Assembly (NCBI GenBank): GCA_028711345.1 | Contig: JAQTSK010000004.1 | Coordinates: forward strand, 1 to 55,650 | Direction: 5' to 3' | Length of the DNA: 55,650 nucleotides | DNA from: Candidatus Peribacteraceae bacterium | Lineage (GTDB): Bacteria > Patescibacteriota > Gracilibacteria > Peribacterales > Peribacteraceae | In this document: positions 6,551 to 15,376 of the stretch, piece by piece | Layout of the letters: every line of letters begins with the position of its first letter | Position numbering within the stretch: the stretch's first letter is position 1 | The notes under the pieces: model-generated | What the model was told of the DNA's origin: nothing | What the model saw: the letters and a program-made list of their open reading frames with translations, nothing else | Database searches by the model: none | Program-made: the position numbers and the translations under genes

Positions 6551-9500
6551 GTAACGTTTCTTCCCCCGAAGGCGGTGAGAGGCGGATCCAGCAGGAACAG
6601 CTGCGGATCGACAAGCTCGATCAGACAGTCGATCGGAAAGTCGATCTGGGGAAGGAGCAGGAGGCCCGGCTGACCGAGACGTACATCAAGCGCGTGAATG
6701 ACGTGCAGGGCAGGATCCGTTCCGTTCAACGGCTCATCGACATCAGGAAGGATTCCAAGTCGGACGGTTGGCAGAAGCTGGAGGAGACTTGCAATGAGGT
6801 CTCGCGGGGTTTGTTGGAATCACTGAGCCGGGTGGATCACGCGAACGCTGTCTCTGATGTCGCAGCGTTCGACGCACGGATTGACGGATTCCTCCAACGG
6901 TTCACCGGAACGGAGACTGTGACCGCCGGTGGAGAGAATGCAGCGGAATCGAACGAGACCGTTCTCCGGAAAGTGCGTGCGAATATCGCTCTCGTTCGCG
7001 TGTTGCCGGAAGCGATCCGGGAGACATTGTTCGCCGAGCAGCCATCATCTCCGGATCAGCCGACGCCTGCGGCATTCGATGAAGATGCCGTCAATGATTT
7101 GATCGAGAACGGCAAAAGTCTTGATGGTTCTCCCTACGCATATCTGTTGGGTGATTGCACTGTCCCTATACGCGACATGCAGGAACGTTTGCATGATCGG
7201 CTGTCCATCAAGGAAGCGGACATCGGCGACCTGCAGGAGCGGGAACGGAAGGAGATGGATCATCTGATCGATTTGACGAAGAACGGACAGTACAACCTCC
7301 TCGATTTGCTAACGGACAAGATTGCCATCGAAGACGAGGCAGTGCGCATTTCCGTCCGTAATATCAAAGACAGTCGGGCGAAAGTTCTTGCGATGCAGCA
7401 GACCAGACAGCCCCTCGATCTTGTCGCCGCACAGCTGGATACCGCACTCGCTCTGCACGCATCTGCCGAAGCGGCGGCCGCCGGTGATACGGAACTCTCC
7501 GCTCGTCACCTCCTGAAGCTCCGCGAAGTTCACGGCGAACAACTCAAAGACATGCTCTCCGCAAGCACGACCACGAAAGATGTCTGGTCACAGATCGAAA
7601 CGGCAACGGCAACATTGCGTGATCAGGGAAAACTCACGACATTTGAGGATGCGTTCTTCGCCGGTAAGACGCAGGAAGCGGTTCGTGCCGCCGTTGAAGA
7701 TCAGCGGAGCGTCGGTTTAAGTGCCGATATTCTGGATCAGGTTCAGCAGCGGGAGACATTCATCATCCGCTCCATCAAAGATGTGAAGACGGAATGGAAA
7801 GTCTTCGACAACTGGACCGTGAACATTCCCACATTCGAGGGCAGAACCCAGAAGCATCTTGCTGATTGCTTCATCGCGGAGATCGAGTCGCGTGCCGGCG
7901 GCGCAAAAACCGTGATGTTGACACCGGAGGCGAAGAACGCGCTCGAACAATTGCCGGCCGGCGTACAGCCGATTTTCCTCAAGTCCATCACGTCCATGGA
8001 GACAAAGATGGTCGGGAGCGGGCGCGATACGCACAGGGAATTCACCGCTCCGCCTTCCTCATTCCTGCTGCAGGAATCCGATATCGGATATGTGCAGGAT
8101 GGGAAAGTGTACGGATCGGACGGGCAGCCGGTCGATGTGAAGTCGCATGAGCATGGGGAAAACATCGAACGGCAGGATCGCATGCAACGCAGTTTCGGCA
8201 TCGGGGAATACCAATCCGACTGCGAGCTGCGTCAGGGTCAAAAGGATCGGTATCCTCACCGGCTCTTCCGTTTGCGGATGCAGTCGGGTGCGACCGTCGA
8301 CGGCGTGACCATCGCGCAGGATGCGCTTGCCATCATCGATGCTCCTCCGCCGGACGGGTACACGCTCGTGCTCAATCGGAAGCCACGGAACCTCTCGCTT
8401 TCGACGGTGTATACGGATCGTGACGGCACGACTGCGTACCGTCGCGTGGAAGATGCGGATCTGATCCAATCTTCCGATCTGGCGTACGCGAGGATCGAGG
8501 GCGACAGCCTCATGACACGTCCCGTCGGTTCAGGACCGGAGCAGAAGGAGAGTGTGCAGGAAATTGAAAAGAACCGCACCGAGCGATCACGGGATCTCCT
8601 CCGCATCATGGGGAACGATCCTTCCATGGTCTATGCCAAGAGAACGGCGGCGACGATGGAGCAGGGGACAGCCACCCTGCGGAAAATAATGGATGCCAAG
8701 GACGCAGGTTCCGCACGTGAGCCGTTTATCGAGTTTGCTCAGACCGAAGGCAAGGCGATGCTCGATCTCCTCAACAATCCGGAGACGCTGGAGCATGTTG
8801 AGAAGGCCAAGGAACAACTCCTTGCGCTCAAACGAGCCGACCTTGGCGTCGCACTCGGACCCATAGAGCAGGAAATCGACCGTCAGGTGAAGGCTCTCGA
8901 CGGCTTCATCGCCATGCTCCGGAGTCCGGAGACAAGGAATCTTCTCGAAAAAATCACCGACAAGTCGAACTTCGCGGCGGATACATGGTTCAACTTCTGG
9001 ACGAATGAATTTCCGCGCATTGCAGCTGCGCTGATTGCAGCCGTTGCCGCCGCAGCGGTAGTCACTGCAGCATGCTTGGCAACAGGCGGACTGGCCGCCA
9101 TACCGTTTGTGATCGGCGTTTCAAGCGCCGCCGCAGGTGCCGCAGGAGGCATGATCGGTTCCGAACTCGCGGCGGAAGCCATTTACTACGGTCATCAGCT
9201 GTGTGATGCAGATGTGCGCGAAGGGCGCGCAACGTTCACCGCACGATCACGACTGGGCAAATGGGGGCAGGCATGGATGGAGAATGAGAAGGTGTTCAAT
9301 GCCGAGACGGGGCAGTACGAGGAGCTCACGTTCCTCAAAGATGTCGTGAATCCCTATGCCAAAGAGTTCGCATTCAGTTTTGCCACCACCTACGCAACCA
9401 TCGGCCTCGGTTCTTTCGGTGCGACGCAGCTTTCCCGTCTCCTGCAGAACACGAGGATTGTCGAGCGGGTTGCTGCAAAGAGCGACATCATGAAGATCGC

Positions 9501-12500
9501 CGCACGATTGCTGACGCGGCTCAATACGAACAAAGAGGCGCTGGCACGCGCCGGCAATTTCAAACAATTCATCAAGCAGGTGGTTCAGAAGGCAGGAGCG
9601 GAACTTCCTGATGAGGCGAGTGACGAACTGCTCGAAAATGGATTGGAGAAGTTTCTTAACAATCTCTCCACCGGTCTGGCGGCGACGCAGGGAGTGAATG
9701 GAACCGTCGGCTGGGGGAACGTCGCGGCTGTTCTTCTGATGATCGCGAAGGGTACGCGCATCGGGAAGTCCACGATGCCATTCGCTGTGAAGTCCAAGGA
9801 GGATATTCCGGCGAGAGCGCAGGCAATCAAGCTGGATCTGGAGCAGAACGGCGCAGTCGTGACTGATCTCGGCAAGGGCTATATGTCCGTCGATTATCCG
9901 GTTCTGGGTGATGACGGCAAACCGACCGGGAAGCGGGAGAAGGCGCAGCTGATGCCGGAGGTGGAGGGGGAGGGGGAGGGGGAGGGTGTGGTTGGTACCC
10001 ATCAGCATCAGCAAAGCGATGCTCCGGGCAGGAGAAGTGAACGACCCGGCGGCGCCATGGGATTCGCGCAACCTGAACGCGGATCGCCTCTGGCGAACAC
10101 TATGGAACGCTGGAAGCAGGAAATGCCTGAACTTCTAGCATCTGACTGCTTCATGGATCCGGAATTTGCCGCAGTGTTTGCCCGTACCGTGCCAGATCCT
10201 GCAGCACAACAATTGTATATCCGTAACTCTCTCTTGTATGCGAGGAATGGCAAATATGATCCCCGGTACGTCGTCGTATTCCGAAGAACCCAGCCAGCCG
10301 CATCCCCCGCGCCGGAACAGCACTGGACGACAGATTATATTACGGCGAGGAGAGGACTCAGACAGGAAATCTCCGGAGAGCAACGGGCTACATCGATTAT
10401 TCTTTGCGATACGCTGGGGCACGTTCTTTCCGATGGAGGATTTGATCAAACCGGGCAAGCGCAAAGTGACGGCGAAGTAAAAGTTTTGAACAATTCTGGA
10501 GGATTTGATCAGTCGACCGCGCTTTTTGCTTTCAAGCCTCAAGGCGAGACGCTGCTACGGGATGCGGGGGTAGCAGGAGCAACAACTTCTATTGATACAC
10601 CCCCACGTCCTTTAGCTGACCAGTCGTCGTTGGATGAATATGAGGAGTGGGAGTTGCCCAGTAAAAGCTGGCTATCCGATCCTGTGCGACTTCAGATGCC
10701 GCGTTCTGACAGCGTGGAGCATTTCTCCGATAAATTATTGGCAAAAATCAATGCCCTGCCGGATTCGAAGGTGGTGGTCAGGCGTTCGGAAGGAAGAATC
10801 AGAGTCAGTCTTATTGCAGAAGGGAAAACGATTGGCAATCTTTCTTGCGAGCTCACTCACGATTCCCACCTGATGCGAGTGGTCTCTGTTGATGCGACAC
10901 ACGGATATGGTCCCGTGCTCTATGATATTGCGATGGAAGTTGCAACTGTGCATGGCGAAGTGCTTGGTTGCGATCCTGATCGCACGTCAGATGATGCCTA
11001 TGGGGTCTGGCAGTTCTACCACGCCAAGCGACCGGATGTTGCCCAGAGAGAATTACCTTTGGGCTATTGGTTCTCTGGACGTCGAGCCCAGAAGGCTCTG
11101 GAAAAGGTTACTGAAGATCCGTCATCGTATCCGGATCGGAGCGATCCACTCTGGTCGCTTTGGAACGGTTACCAAAAACAACCAGATCTCATTTCTGCCT
11201 TGCGAGGGATGGGAAAGATGGATTACCGAGAGCTTTCCAGAGCAGAATCCCCTCATGAACAAGCACTGCTCGATAGTATCGATGAAGCCAAGAATAATCC
11301 TGCCGTGATGAAGGTCAAACTACAACAGCATGGTAGTGATATTCCGCATGCATTACGTCTTGTGCTGGCAGGCAGTTTGCTTAATCGTCCGATCTCTTCG
11401 GAAGTGCAGGATGCCATTCAGAAGGCGCACGAGTTGCCGGGTGCGATCGACGAAGGCAACATGGCCAAAAATATTCCCAAGCTGGGTACGGTCTACGATG
11501 CCATCAGAGCGGAGTTGCAACAGCAAGGGATGCCCGAAGCCCAGGCGCATGAGCAGGCAATGCGGGAGGCGAAACTGCTGCTGGATGCGGGCTTGGCGGG
11601 GGCGCCTCAGAAAAATATGATTGCGCCGGTGTTAATCGAAGGGAAACCGTATGTTGTCATGCAAATGGGCAAAGATTTTGTGCTGATTCGCTTGCAGAAT
11701 GATCCGAGAGCGACACCAAGGAGAATCTCAGTGACGGACTACGATCGTCATGTTGCGGCACAAACTCCATCTTCACTTCCCTCATCTGTTCCGCAGCAGA
11801 CCGATACGCCAACGCTGTCGTTGCACGGCAGGCAGATGACAGAGCAAGAGGTGAAGGCCGCACTGGAGACGGGACGCATTACTCCGGAGGCGGTGATAGA
11901 GGCGGTACAAGCACAAACCAACATTGATCATGGCAGATTTTATGGCAATCTCACATCTCTTGCGAGGCATCAACAATTCGAAACGGAACGTGCCAATCAG
12001 GCGCCGGTTACTGTAACTCCACCGCGCAAAGCTCCACCTGCGCCACCGTCACCACCACCTCATCGAACAGTTGCAACACCTTCCCCTGCTGTTCAGCCGG
12101 CATCCCGTCCGGATCCAACAAAGATTCCCAGGATTACGGCCAATGTTCGACCGTCTTCACAACCTCCGGTACCTTCTCCGGTTGCGCCATCCGGCCCAGT
12201 CGTCGCTCCTTTCGTCGTGCCCTCACCACGTCCGAACATTCCCAGGATCAATCCTGCAGCCGTTCAACGTCCTGCCATGGCGCCGACTTCTTCCAAGGCT
12301 CCTTCATCGGCACCCGTTGAGGTGAATGCGAAAAATTTGCAGGATACACGTGCAAGGATTCGTGAACCGTTCGTGAGACAATTTCAAGCATCTCTTCAGG
12401 CAGCCAAGGCATTCGCAGATGAGATCGTTCAGCCACTCGTACAGGAAAAAACGCAACTCGAGCAGAAGTGGGTGAAAACTGCCAAAATAAGAGAACGCAT

Positions 12501-12909
12501 CGCGCACATTGACAGTCTCCTGAAACGATTGAAGTCAGTATGCACTTTGAATTTCGACGATATGGACCATGGTGGTGCTGATAAATATAGAGTATTGATG
12601 GAGAATATTGTTCAGGAACTACGTGATGAACCGGCAATCGACAGTGAGAAAATATCTGCATGGGGGAACGGGTTCTCCGGAAACATTTTGCGGTTTCCAC
12701 GGGATGAGATTTCGCAGAATCTCGGAGCCGAACCGGTTGTACTGAATTTATTTCAACGAGCTCAAGGACAAGTGGAGAATTTTTATCGTGTCATCGAGGA
12801 GGCAGGTGTCCGTGCGGTCGGTGTTCGTGACGACATTTTCGACGCACTCCAGGCAACGGGTACTGCGCAGCTTCGTTCGTCACAGCAGCATCCACCGAAT
12901 TCCAACTGA
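6547..12909 (+). CDS. Giant mosaic protein (2120 aa), coiled coil plus possible effector domains
   Basis: No signal peptide. Residues 1-800 are charged helical sequence, including coiled coil in the first 120 and around 210-260. Residues about 820-878 form an Ala/Gly-rich hydrophobic hairpin that could enter a membrane. Around 1138-1146 lies an acidic Glu-Gly run. Residues about 1230-1335 contain a possible enzymatic core (VVVFRRTQP, then HWTTDYITARRG) that I cannot assign. Residues about 1380-1505 resemble the GNAT-like domain of large phage and polyvalent proteins (GYGPVLYDIAMEVAT, then VWQFYHAKRPDV). A proline-rich linker (about 1820-1920) precedes a C-terminal coiled coil. The build resembles polyvalent or toxin-like mosaic proteins, but function is unknown. 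Local base composition is AT-richer around 10200-11900. Confidence 0.75.
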   Translation: MSNVSSPEGGERRIQQEQLRIDKLDQTVDRKVDLGKEQEARLTETYIKRVNDVQGRIRSVQRLIDIRKDSKSDGWQKLEETCNEVSRGLLESLSRVDHANAVSDVAAFDARIDGFLQRFTGTETVTAGGENAAESNETVLRKVRANIALVRVLPEAIRETLFAEQPSSPDQPTPAAFDEDAVNDLIENGKSLDGSPYAYLLGDCTVPIRDMQERLHDRLSIKEADIGDLQERERKEMDHLIDLTKNGQYNLLDLLTDKIAIEDEAVRISVRNIKDSRAKVLAMQQTRQPLDLVAAQLDTALALHASAEAAAAGDTELSARHLLKLREVHGEQLKDMLSASTTTKDVWSQIETATATLRDQGKLTTFEDAFFAGKTQEAVRAAVEDQRSVGLSADILDQVQQRETFIIRSIKDVKTEWKVFDNWTVNIPTFEGRTQKHLADCFIAEIESRAGGAKTVMLTPEAKNALEQLPAGVQPIFLKSITSMETKMVGSGRDTHREFTAPPSSFLLQESDIGYVQDGKVYGSDGQPVDVKSHEHGENIERQDRMQRSFGIGEYQSDCELRQGQKDRYPHRLFRLRMQSGATVDGVTIAQDALAIIDAPPPDGYTLVLNRKPRNLSLSTVYTDRDGTTAYRRVEDADLIQSSDLAYARIEGDSLMTRPVGSGPEQKESVQEIEKNRTERSRDLLRIMGNDPSMVYAKRTAATMEQGTATLRKIMDAKDAGSAREPFIEFAQTEGKAMLDLLNNPETLEHVEKAKEQLLALKRADLGVALGPIEQEIDRQVKALDGFIAMLRSPETRNLLEKITDKSNFAADTWFNFWTNEFPRIAAALIAAVAAAAVVTAACLATGGLAAIPFVIGVSSAAAGAAGGMIGSELAAEAIYYGHQLCDADVREGRATFTARSRLGKWGQAWMENEKVFNAETGQYEELTFLKDVVNPYAKEFAFSFATTYATIGLGSFGATQLSRLLQNTRIVERVAAKSDIMKIAARLLTRLNTNKEALARAGNFKQFIKQVVQKAGAELPDEASDELLENGLEKFLNNLSTGLAATQGVNGTVGWGNVAAVLLMIAKGTRIGKSTMPFAVKSKEDIPARAQAIKLDLEQNGAVVTDLGKGYMSVDYPVLGDDGKPTGKREKAQLMPEVEGEGEGEGVVGTHQHQQSDAPGRRSERPGGAMGFAQPERGSPLANTMERWKQEMPELLASDCFMDPEFAAVFARTVPDPAAQQLYIRNSLLYARNGKYDPRYVVVFRRTQPAASPAPEQHWTTDYITARRGLRQEISGEQRATSIILCDTLGHVLSDGGFDQTGQAQSDGEVKVLNNSGGFDQSTALFAFKPQGETLLRDAGVAGATTSIDTPPRPLADQSSLDEYEEWELPSKSWLSDPVRLQMPRSDSVEHFSDKLLAKINALPDSKVVVRRSEGRIRVSLIAEGKTIGNLSCELTHDSHLMRVVSVDATHGYGPVLYDIAMEVATVHGEVLGCDPDRTSDDAYGVWQFYHAKRPDVAQRELPLGYWFSGRRAQKALEKVTEDPSSYPDRSDPLWSLWNGYQKQPDLISALRGMGKMDYRELSRAESPHEQALLDSIDEAKNNPAVMKVKLQQHGSDIPHALRLVLAGSLLNRPISSEVQDAIQKAHELPGAIDEGNMAKNIPKLGTVYDAIRAELQQQGMPEAQAHEQAMREAKLLLDAGLAGAPQKNMIAPVLIEGKPYVVMQMGKDFVLIRLQNDPRATPRRISVTDYDRHVAAQTPSSLPSSVPQQTDTPTLSLHGRQMTEQEVKAALETGRITPEAVIEAVQAQTNIDHGRFYGNLTSLARHQQFETERANQAPVTVTPPRKAPPAPPSPPPHRTVATPSPAVQPASRPDPTKIPRITANVRPSSQPPVPSPVAPSGPVVAPFVVPSPRPNIPRINPAAVQRPAMAPTSSKAPSSAPVEVNAKNLQDTRARIREPFVRQFQASLQAAKAFADEIVQPLVQEKTQLEQKWVKTAKIRERIAHIDSLLKRLKSVCTLNFDDMDHGGADKYRVLMENIVQELRDEPAIDSEKISAWGNGFSGNILRFPRDEISQNLGAEPVVLNLFQRAQGQVENFYRVIEEAGVRAVGVRDDIFDALQATGTAQLRSSQQHPPNSN

Positions 12910-13024
12910 CCAGTCGGGTCTCGATGGTGTTTTGCATCACTGTTTTCCGGTGCATCTTCCCGTCCCCTCGTCCGTCGCAATCATCGCCCCGTCACTTCTT
13001 GCAGAGAAACAACCAAGATTTGTC

Positions 13025-13052
13025 TTGCGCTGAGCGAACGAAGGTGTACAAT
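13025..13052 (+). promoter_or_regulatory. Promoter of the dinD-like gene
   Basis: TTGCGC at 13025-13030, a 16-bp spacer and TACAAT at 13047-13052. The ATG follows 9 nt after the -10 box, so the transcript would have almost no leader. Confidence 0.55.
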
Positions 13053-13061
13053 CGAGCACCT

Positions 13062-13910
13062 ATGGAACACTCTTCTCCCGAAACACGCATCGCCTTCTTT
13101 CACGGCGACGAGATCCGCAGGATCATTCACGACAATGAGTGGTGGTTTGTCGTCGAAGATATTGTTCTTGCGCTTATTGCTTCATCCGACGTCAAACAGT
13201 ACATCAAAAAAATGCGGGATCGTGATCCTGAACTGGAAAAAGGGTGGGTACAATTTGTACGTACCCTTGACGTGCAGACGAAAGGAGGTCTCCAGAAAAT
13301 GAACTGCGCCAACACCGAAGGCATCTTCCGCATCATCCAATCCATCCCGTCGCCGAAAGCCGAGCCGTTCAAGCGCTGGCTTGCCAAAGTCGGTTATGAG
13401 CGTGTGCAGGAAATCGAAGATCCGGAGTTGGGTACCAAGCGCACGAGAGCCCTCTACAAGGCGAAGGGATACCCTGATCCATGGATCGAAAAGCGCATGC
13501 GCGGCATTGCCATTCGCGAAGAACTGACCGATGAGTGGAATCAGCGCGGCGTGAAGGAGGCGAGAGAGTACGCAATTCTCACATCAGAGATCTCGAAAGC
13601 GGCTTTCGGTCTCACGCCAAGCGAGTACAAGAACGTCAAAGGACTCAAGCGGGAGAATCTCCGTGATCATATGAATGATCTGGAATTGATTTTCTCCATG
13701 CTCGGCGAAGCGGCGACCACGGAAATCGCGCGGGGGAAAGACGCGCAGGGATTCCAGGAGAACAAGATTGCGGCGGTCGACGGAGGCAGCGTCGCCGGCA
13801 ATGCCCGGAAGGAGCTGGAGAAGAAATCAGGAAAGAAGGTGGTGAGCAGGGAAAAATTCGGTGGAACCATTGGTGCCGGTCAGGGTGGTGATCTTCTCCA
13901 AGGCGGGTGA
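13062..13910 (+). CDS. dinD: BRO-N domain protein, DinD family
   Basis: A 282-residue protein. The N-terminal third is a BRO-N (phage antirepressor-type) domain, with the segment IIQSIPSPKAEPFKRWLAKVG; the C-terminal part carries the DinD signature (LGEAATTEIARGKDAQGF, then GGSVAGNARKELE). In Escherichia coli, DinD is SOS-induced and inhibits RecA filaments. The ATG at 13062 follows a good promoter and begins the conserved region; the frame upstream is not coding. A related gene lies at 33964-34794. No LexA-type box was recognised. Confidence 0.85.
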   Translation: MEHSSPETRIAFFHGDEIRRIIHDNEWWFVVEDIVLALIASSDVKQYIKKMRDRDPELEKGWVQFVRTLDVQTKGGLQKMNCANTEGIFRIIQSIPSPKAEPFKRWLAKVGYERVQEIEDPELGTKRTRALYKAKGYPDPWIEKRMRGIAIREELTDEWNQRGVKEAREYAILTSEISKAAFGLTPSEYKNVKGLKRENLRDHMNDLELIFSMLGEAATTEIARGKDAQGFQENKIAAVDGGSVAGNARKELEKKSGKKVVSREKFGGTIGAGQGGDLLQGG

Positions 13911-14006
13911 TCAGGTGAATATTTTCATCGAGATCCATTCTACTCCCAGCCCACAGCGGTCATCGGCGCGTCGGCTTTCGTGTAGCAACCTTCTTTCGAC
14001 CTGTGG

Positions 14007-14055
14007 TTGCTTACAATCGCTATGTTGCTCTATAATGTACATATGAGTACATTAT
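14007..14055 (+). promoter_or_regulatory. Promoter and operator of the AbiE pair
   Basis: TTGCTT at 14007-14012, 18-bp spacer, TATAAT at 14031-14036. A perfect 9-bp inverted repeat, ataatgtac (14032-14040) and gtacattat (14047-14055), overlaps the -10 box and is centred on the ATG at 14043. AbiEi antitoxins repress their own promoter by binding inverted repeats, so this is the expected operator. The spacing predicts a leaderless mRNA. Confidence 0.75.
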
Positions 14056-14633
14056 CAAAGAACGTAACGGCAAAGCGAATCGCGTCACTTGCGGCCACCG
14101 GCGTCACGCTCTTCCACACCGCCGATCTGGCGTTGCTCTTTGGGATCCGCAATCCCAATACGTTGCGTGTCACGATCAGCCGGTATCTCCGCTCCGGTCT
14201 CCTGTACCGCGTGCATCGCGGACTCTACTCGCTCCGCACGCCGCAGGAGATCGATCCCGTCACGCTCGGTGCGGCATGTCTGCACCGCTACTGTTACCTC
14301 AGTACCGAGACGGTGCTCGCTTCGGAGGGCTTCATTCTCCAGAACATCGACGCGACCACGTTCGTCTCGGGCGTATCGCGGCGTTTCACGATGTCCGGCC
14401 ACCGGTACGTGAGCCGCAGGTTGAAGAGCGAGTTCCTCCATCATCCCGCCGGCATCAGCATGGTGAACGGGGTGCTCACGGCATCTCCGCTCCGCGCGCT
14501 TGCGGATCTCCTGTCGTTCGATCCTCACTACCACATCGATCATCCCGTACCGTGGGATGAACTTCGCACGCTCCAGCAGACCATCGGCTATCCGCTCACC
14601 CCCAATCGCTATGTTGATTCCGCACGCGCGTGA
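14043..14633 (+). CDS. abiEi: AbiEi-family antitoxin / transcriptional repressor
   Basis: A 196-residue protein with an N-terminal winged-helix region (LFHTADLALLFGIRNPNTLR, RYLRSGLLYRVHRGLYSL) followed by the AbiEi-type effector-neutralising domain (STETVLASEGFI and ASPLRALADLL). AbiEi proteins neutralise the partner nucleotidyltransferase as a type IV antitoxin and repress the operon. ATG at 14043 is supported by the -10 box six nt upstream and the operator over it. It overlaps the toxin gene by 23 bp. Confidence 0.85.
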   Translation: MSTLSKNVTAKRIASLAATGVTLFHTADLALLFGIRNPNTLRVTISRYLRSGLLYRVHRGLYSLRTPQEIDPVTLGAACLHRYCYLSTETVLASEGFILQNIDATTFVSGVSRRFTMSGHRYVSRRLKSEFLHHPAGISMVNGVLTASPLRALADLLSFDPHYHIDHPVPWDELRTLQQTIGYPLTPNRYVDSARA

Positions 14634-15336
14634 CACCGTTCACCGCGCATGGCTCCTCCGGTTGCTCTCCGCGATTGCCGACGATCGCGATCTCACGGAG
14701 CACTTGCGCTTCAAAGGCGGAACGTGTGCGGCTCTCCGCGGACTGCTCGACCGGTTTTCCGTCGATCTGGATTTTGATCTGCTCACGAAGGAAGGGACTC
14801 CTCTCGTTCGGCGATCTCTGGAGCGAATTTTTTCCGCGATCGGTCTGACTATCAAAGATCAGAGTGCTGTCGTTCCGCAGTACTTTGTCCGGTACGACAG
14901 TCCGAAAGGTCACCGCAATACCATTGCCGTCGACATCACGGTACCGCCGTCCGCCGCGAACACGTATGAAGTTGTCCGTTTTCCCGACATCGATCGATTC
15001 ATTCCATGTCATACGATTCCGACGATGGTTGCGCACAAACTCGTGACTCCCTTGGATCGTTTCGCCCTGCACGGCTCCGTTGCGGGACGCGACATCTACG
15101 ATATCCATCATTTCCTGTTCAATGGATTTCCGTGGAACGAGGCTGTGATCCGCGAGCGAACGGGATATTCTCTCGCTGTCTTCTTCCGGACATTGCATGA
15201 TTTCATCGAGAAGAGGGTAACGCAGACCATCGTTGATCAGGATCTGAACACGCTGGTTACGAGCGAGGAGTTTCAGCGCATGCGTACTCGTCTGAAACAG
15301 GAGACGTTGTCTCTCATCCGGGCTGCATCCGAATAG
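14611..15336 (+). CDS. abiEii: AbiEii-family nucleotidyltransferase toxin
   Basis: A 241-residue protein. AbiEii toxins are nucleotidyltransferases that block growth, in the lactococcal system in response to phage. The catalytic signature is intact: FKGGTCAAL with the GGT at 36-38, then RFSVDLDFDL with S50, D52 and D54; further on GRDIYDIHHFL matches the conserved RD-x-x-D region. The ATG at 14611 lies inside the antitoxin gene (23-bp overlap), giving translational coupling, usual for this pair. The gene is probably functional. Confidence 0.88.
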   Translation: MLIPHARDTVHRAWLLRLLSAIADDRDLTEHLRFKGGTCAALRGLLDRFSVDLDFDLLTKEGTPLVRRSLERIFSAIGLTIKDQSAVVPQYFVRYDSPKGHRNTIAVDITVPPSAANTYEVVRFPDIDRFIPCHTIPTMVAHKLVTPLDRFALHGSVAGRDIYDIHHFLFNGFPWNEAVIRERTGYSLAVFFRTLHDFIEKRVTQTIVDQDLNTLVTSEEFQRMRTRLKQETLSLIRAASE

Positions 15337-15376
15337 CCATTCGGTTCTCTCTGTCGTCTTGCTACACTGTCTCCCG

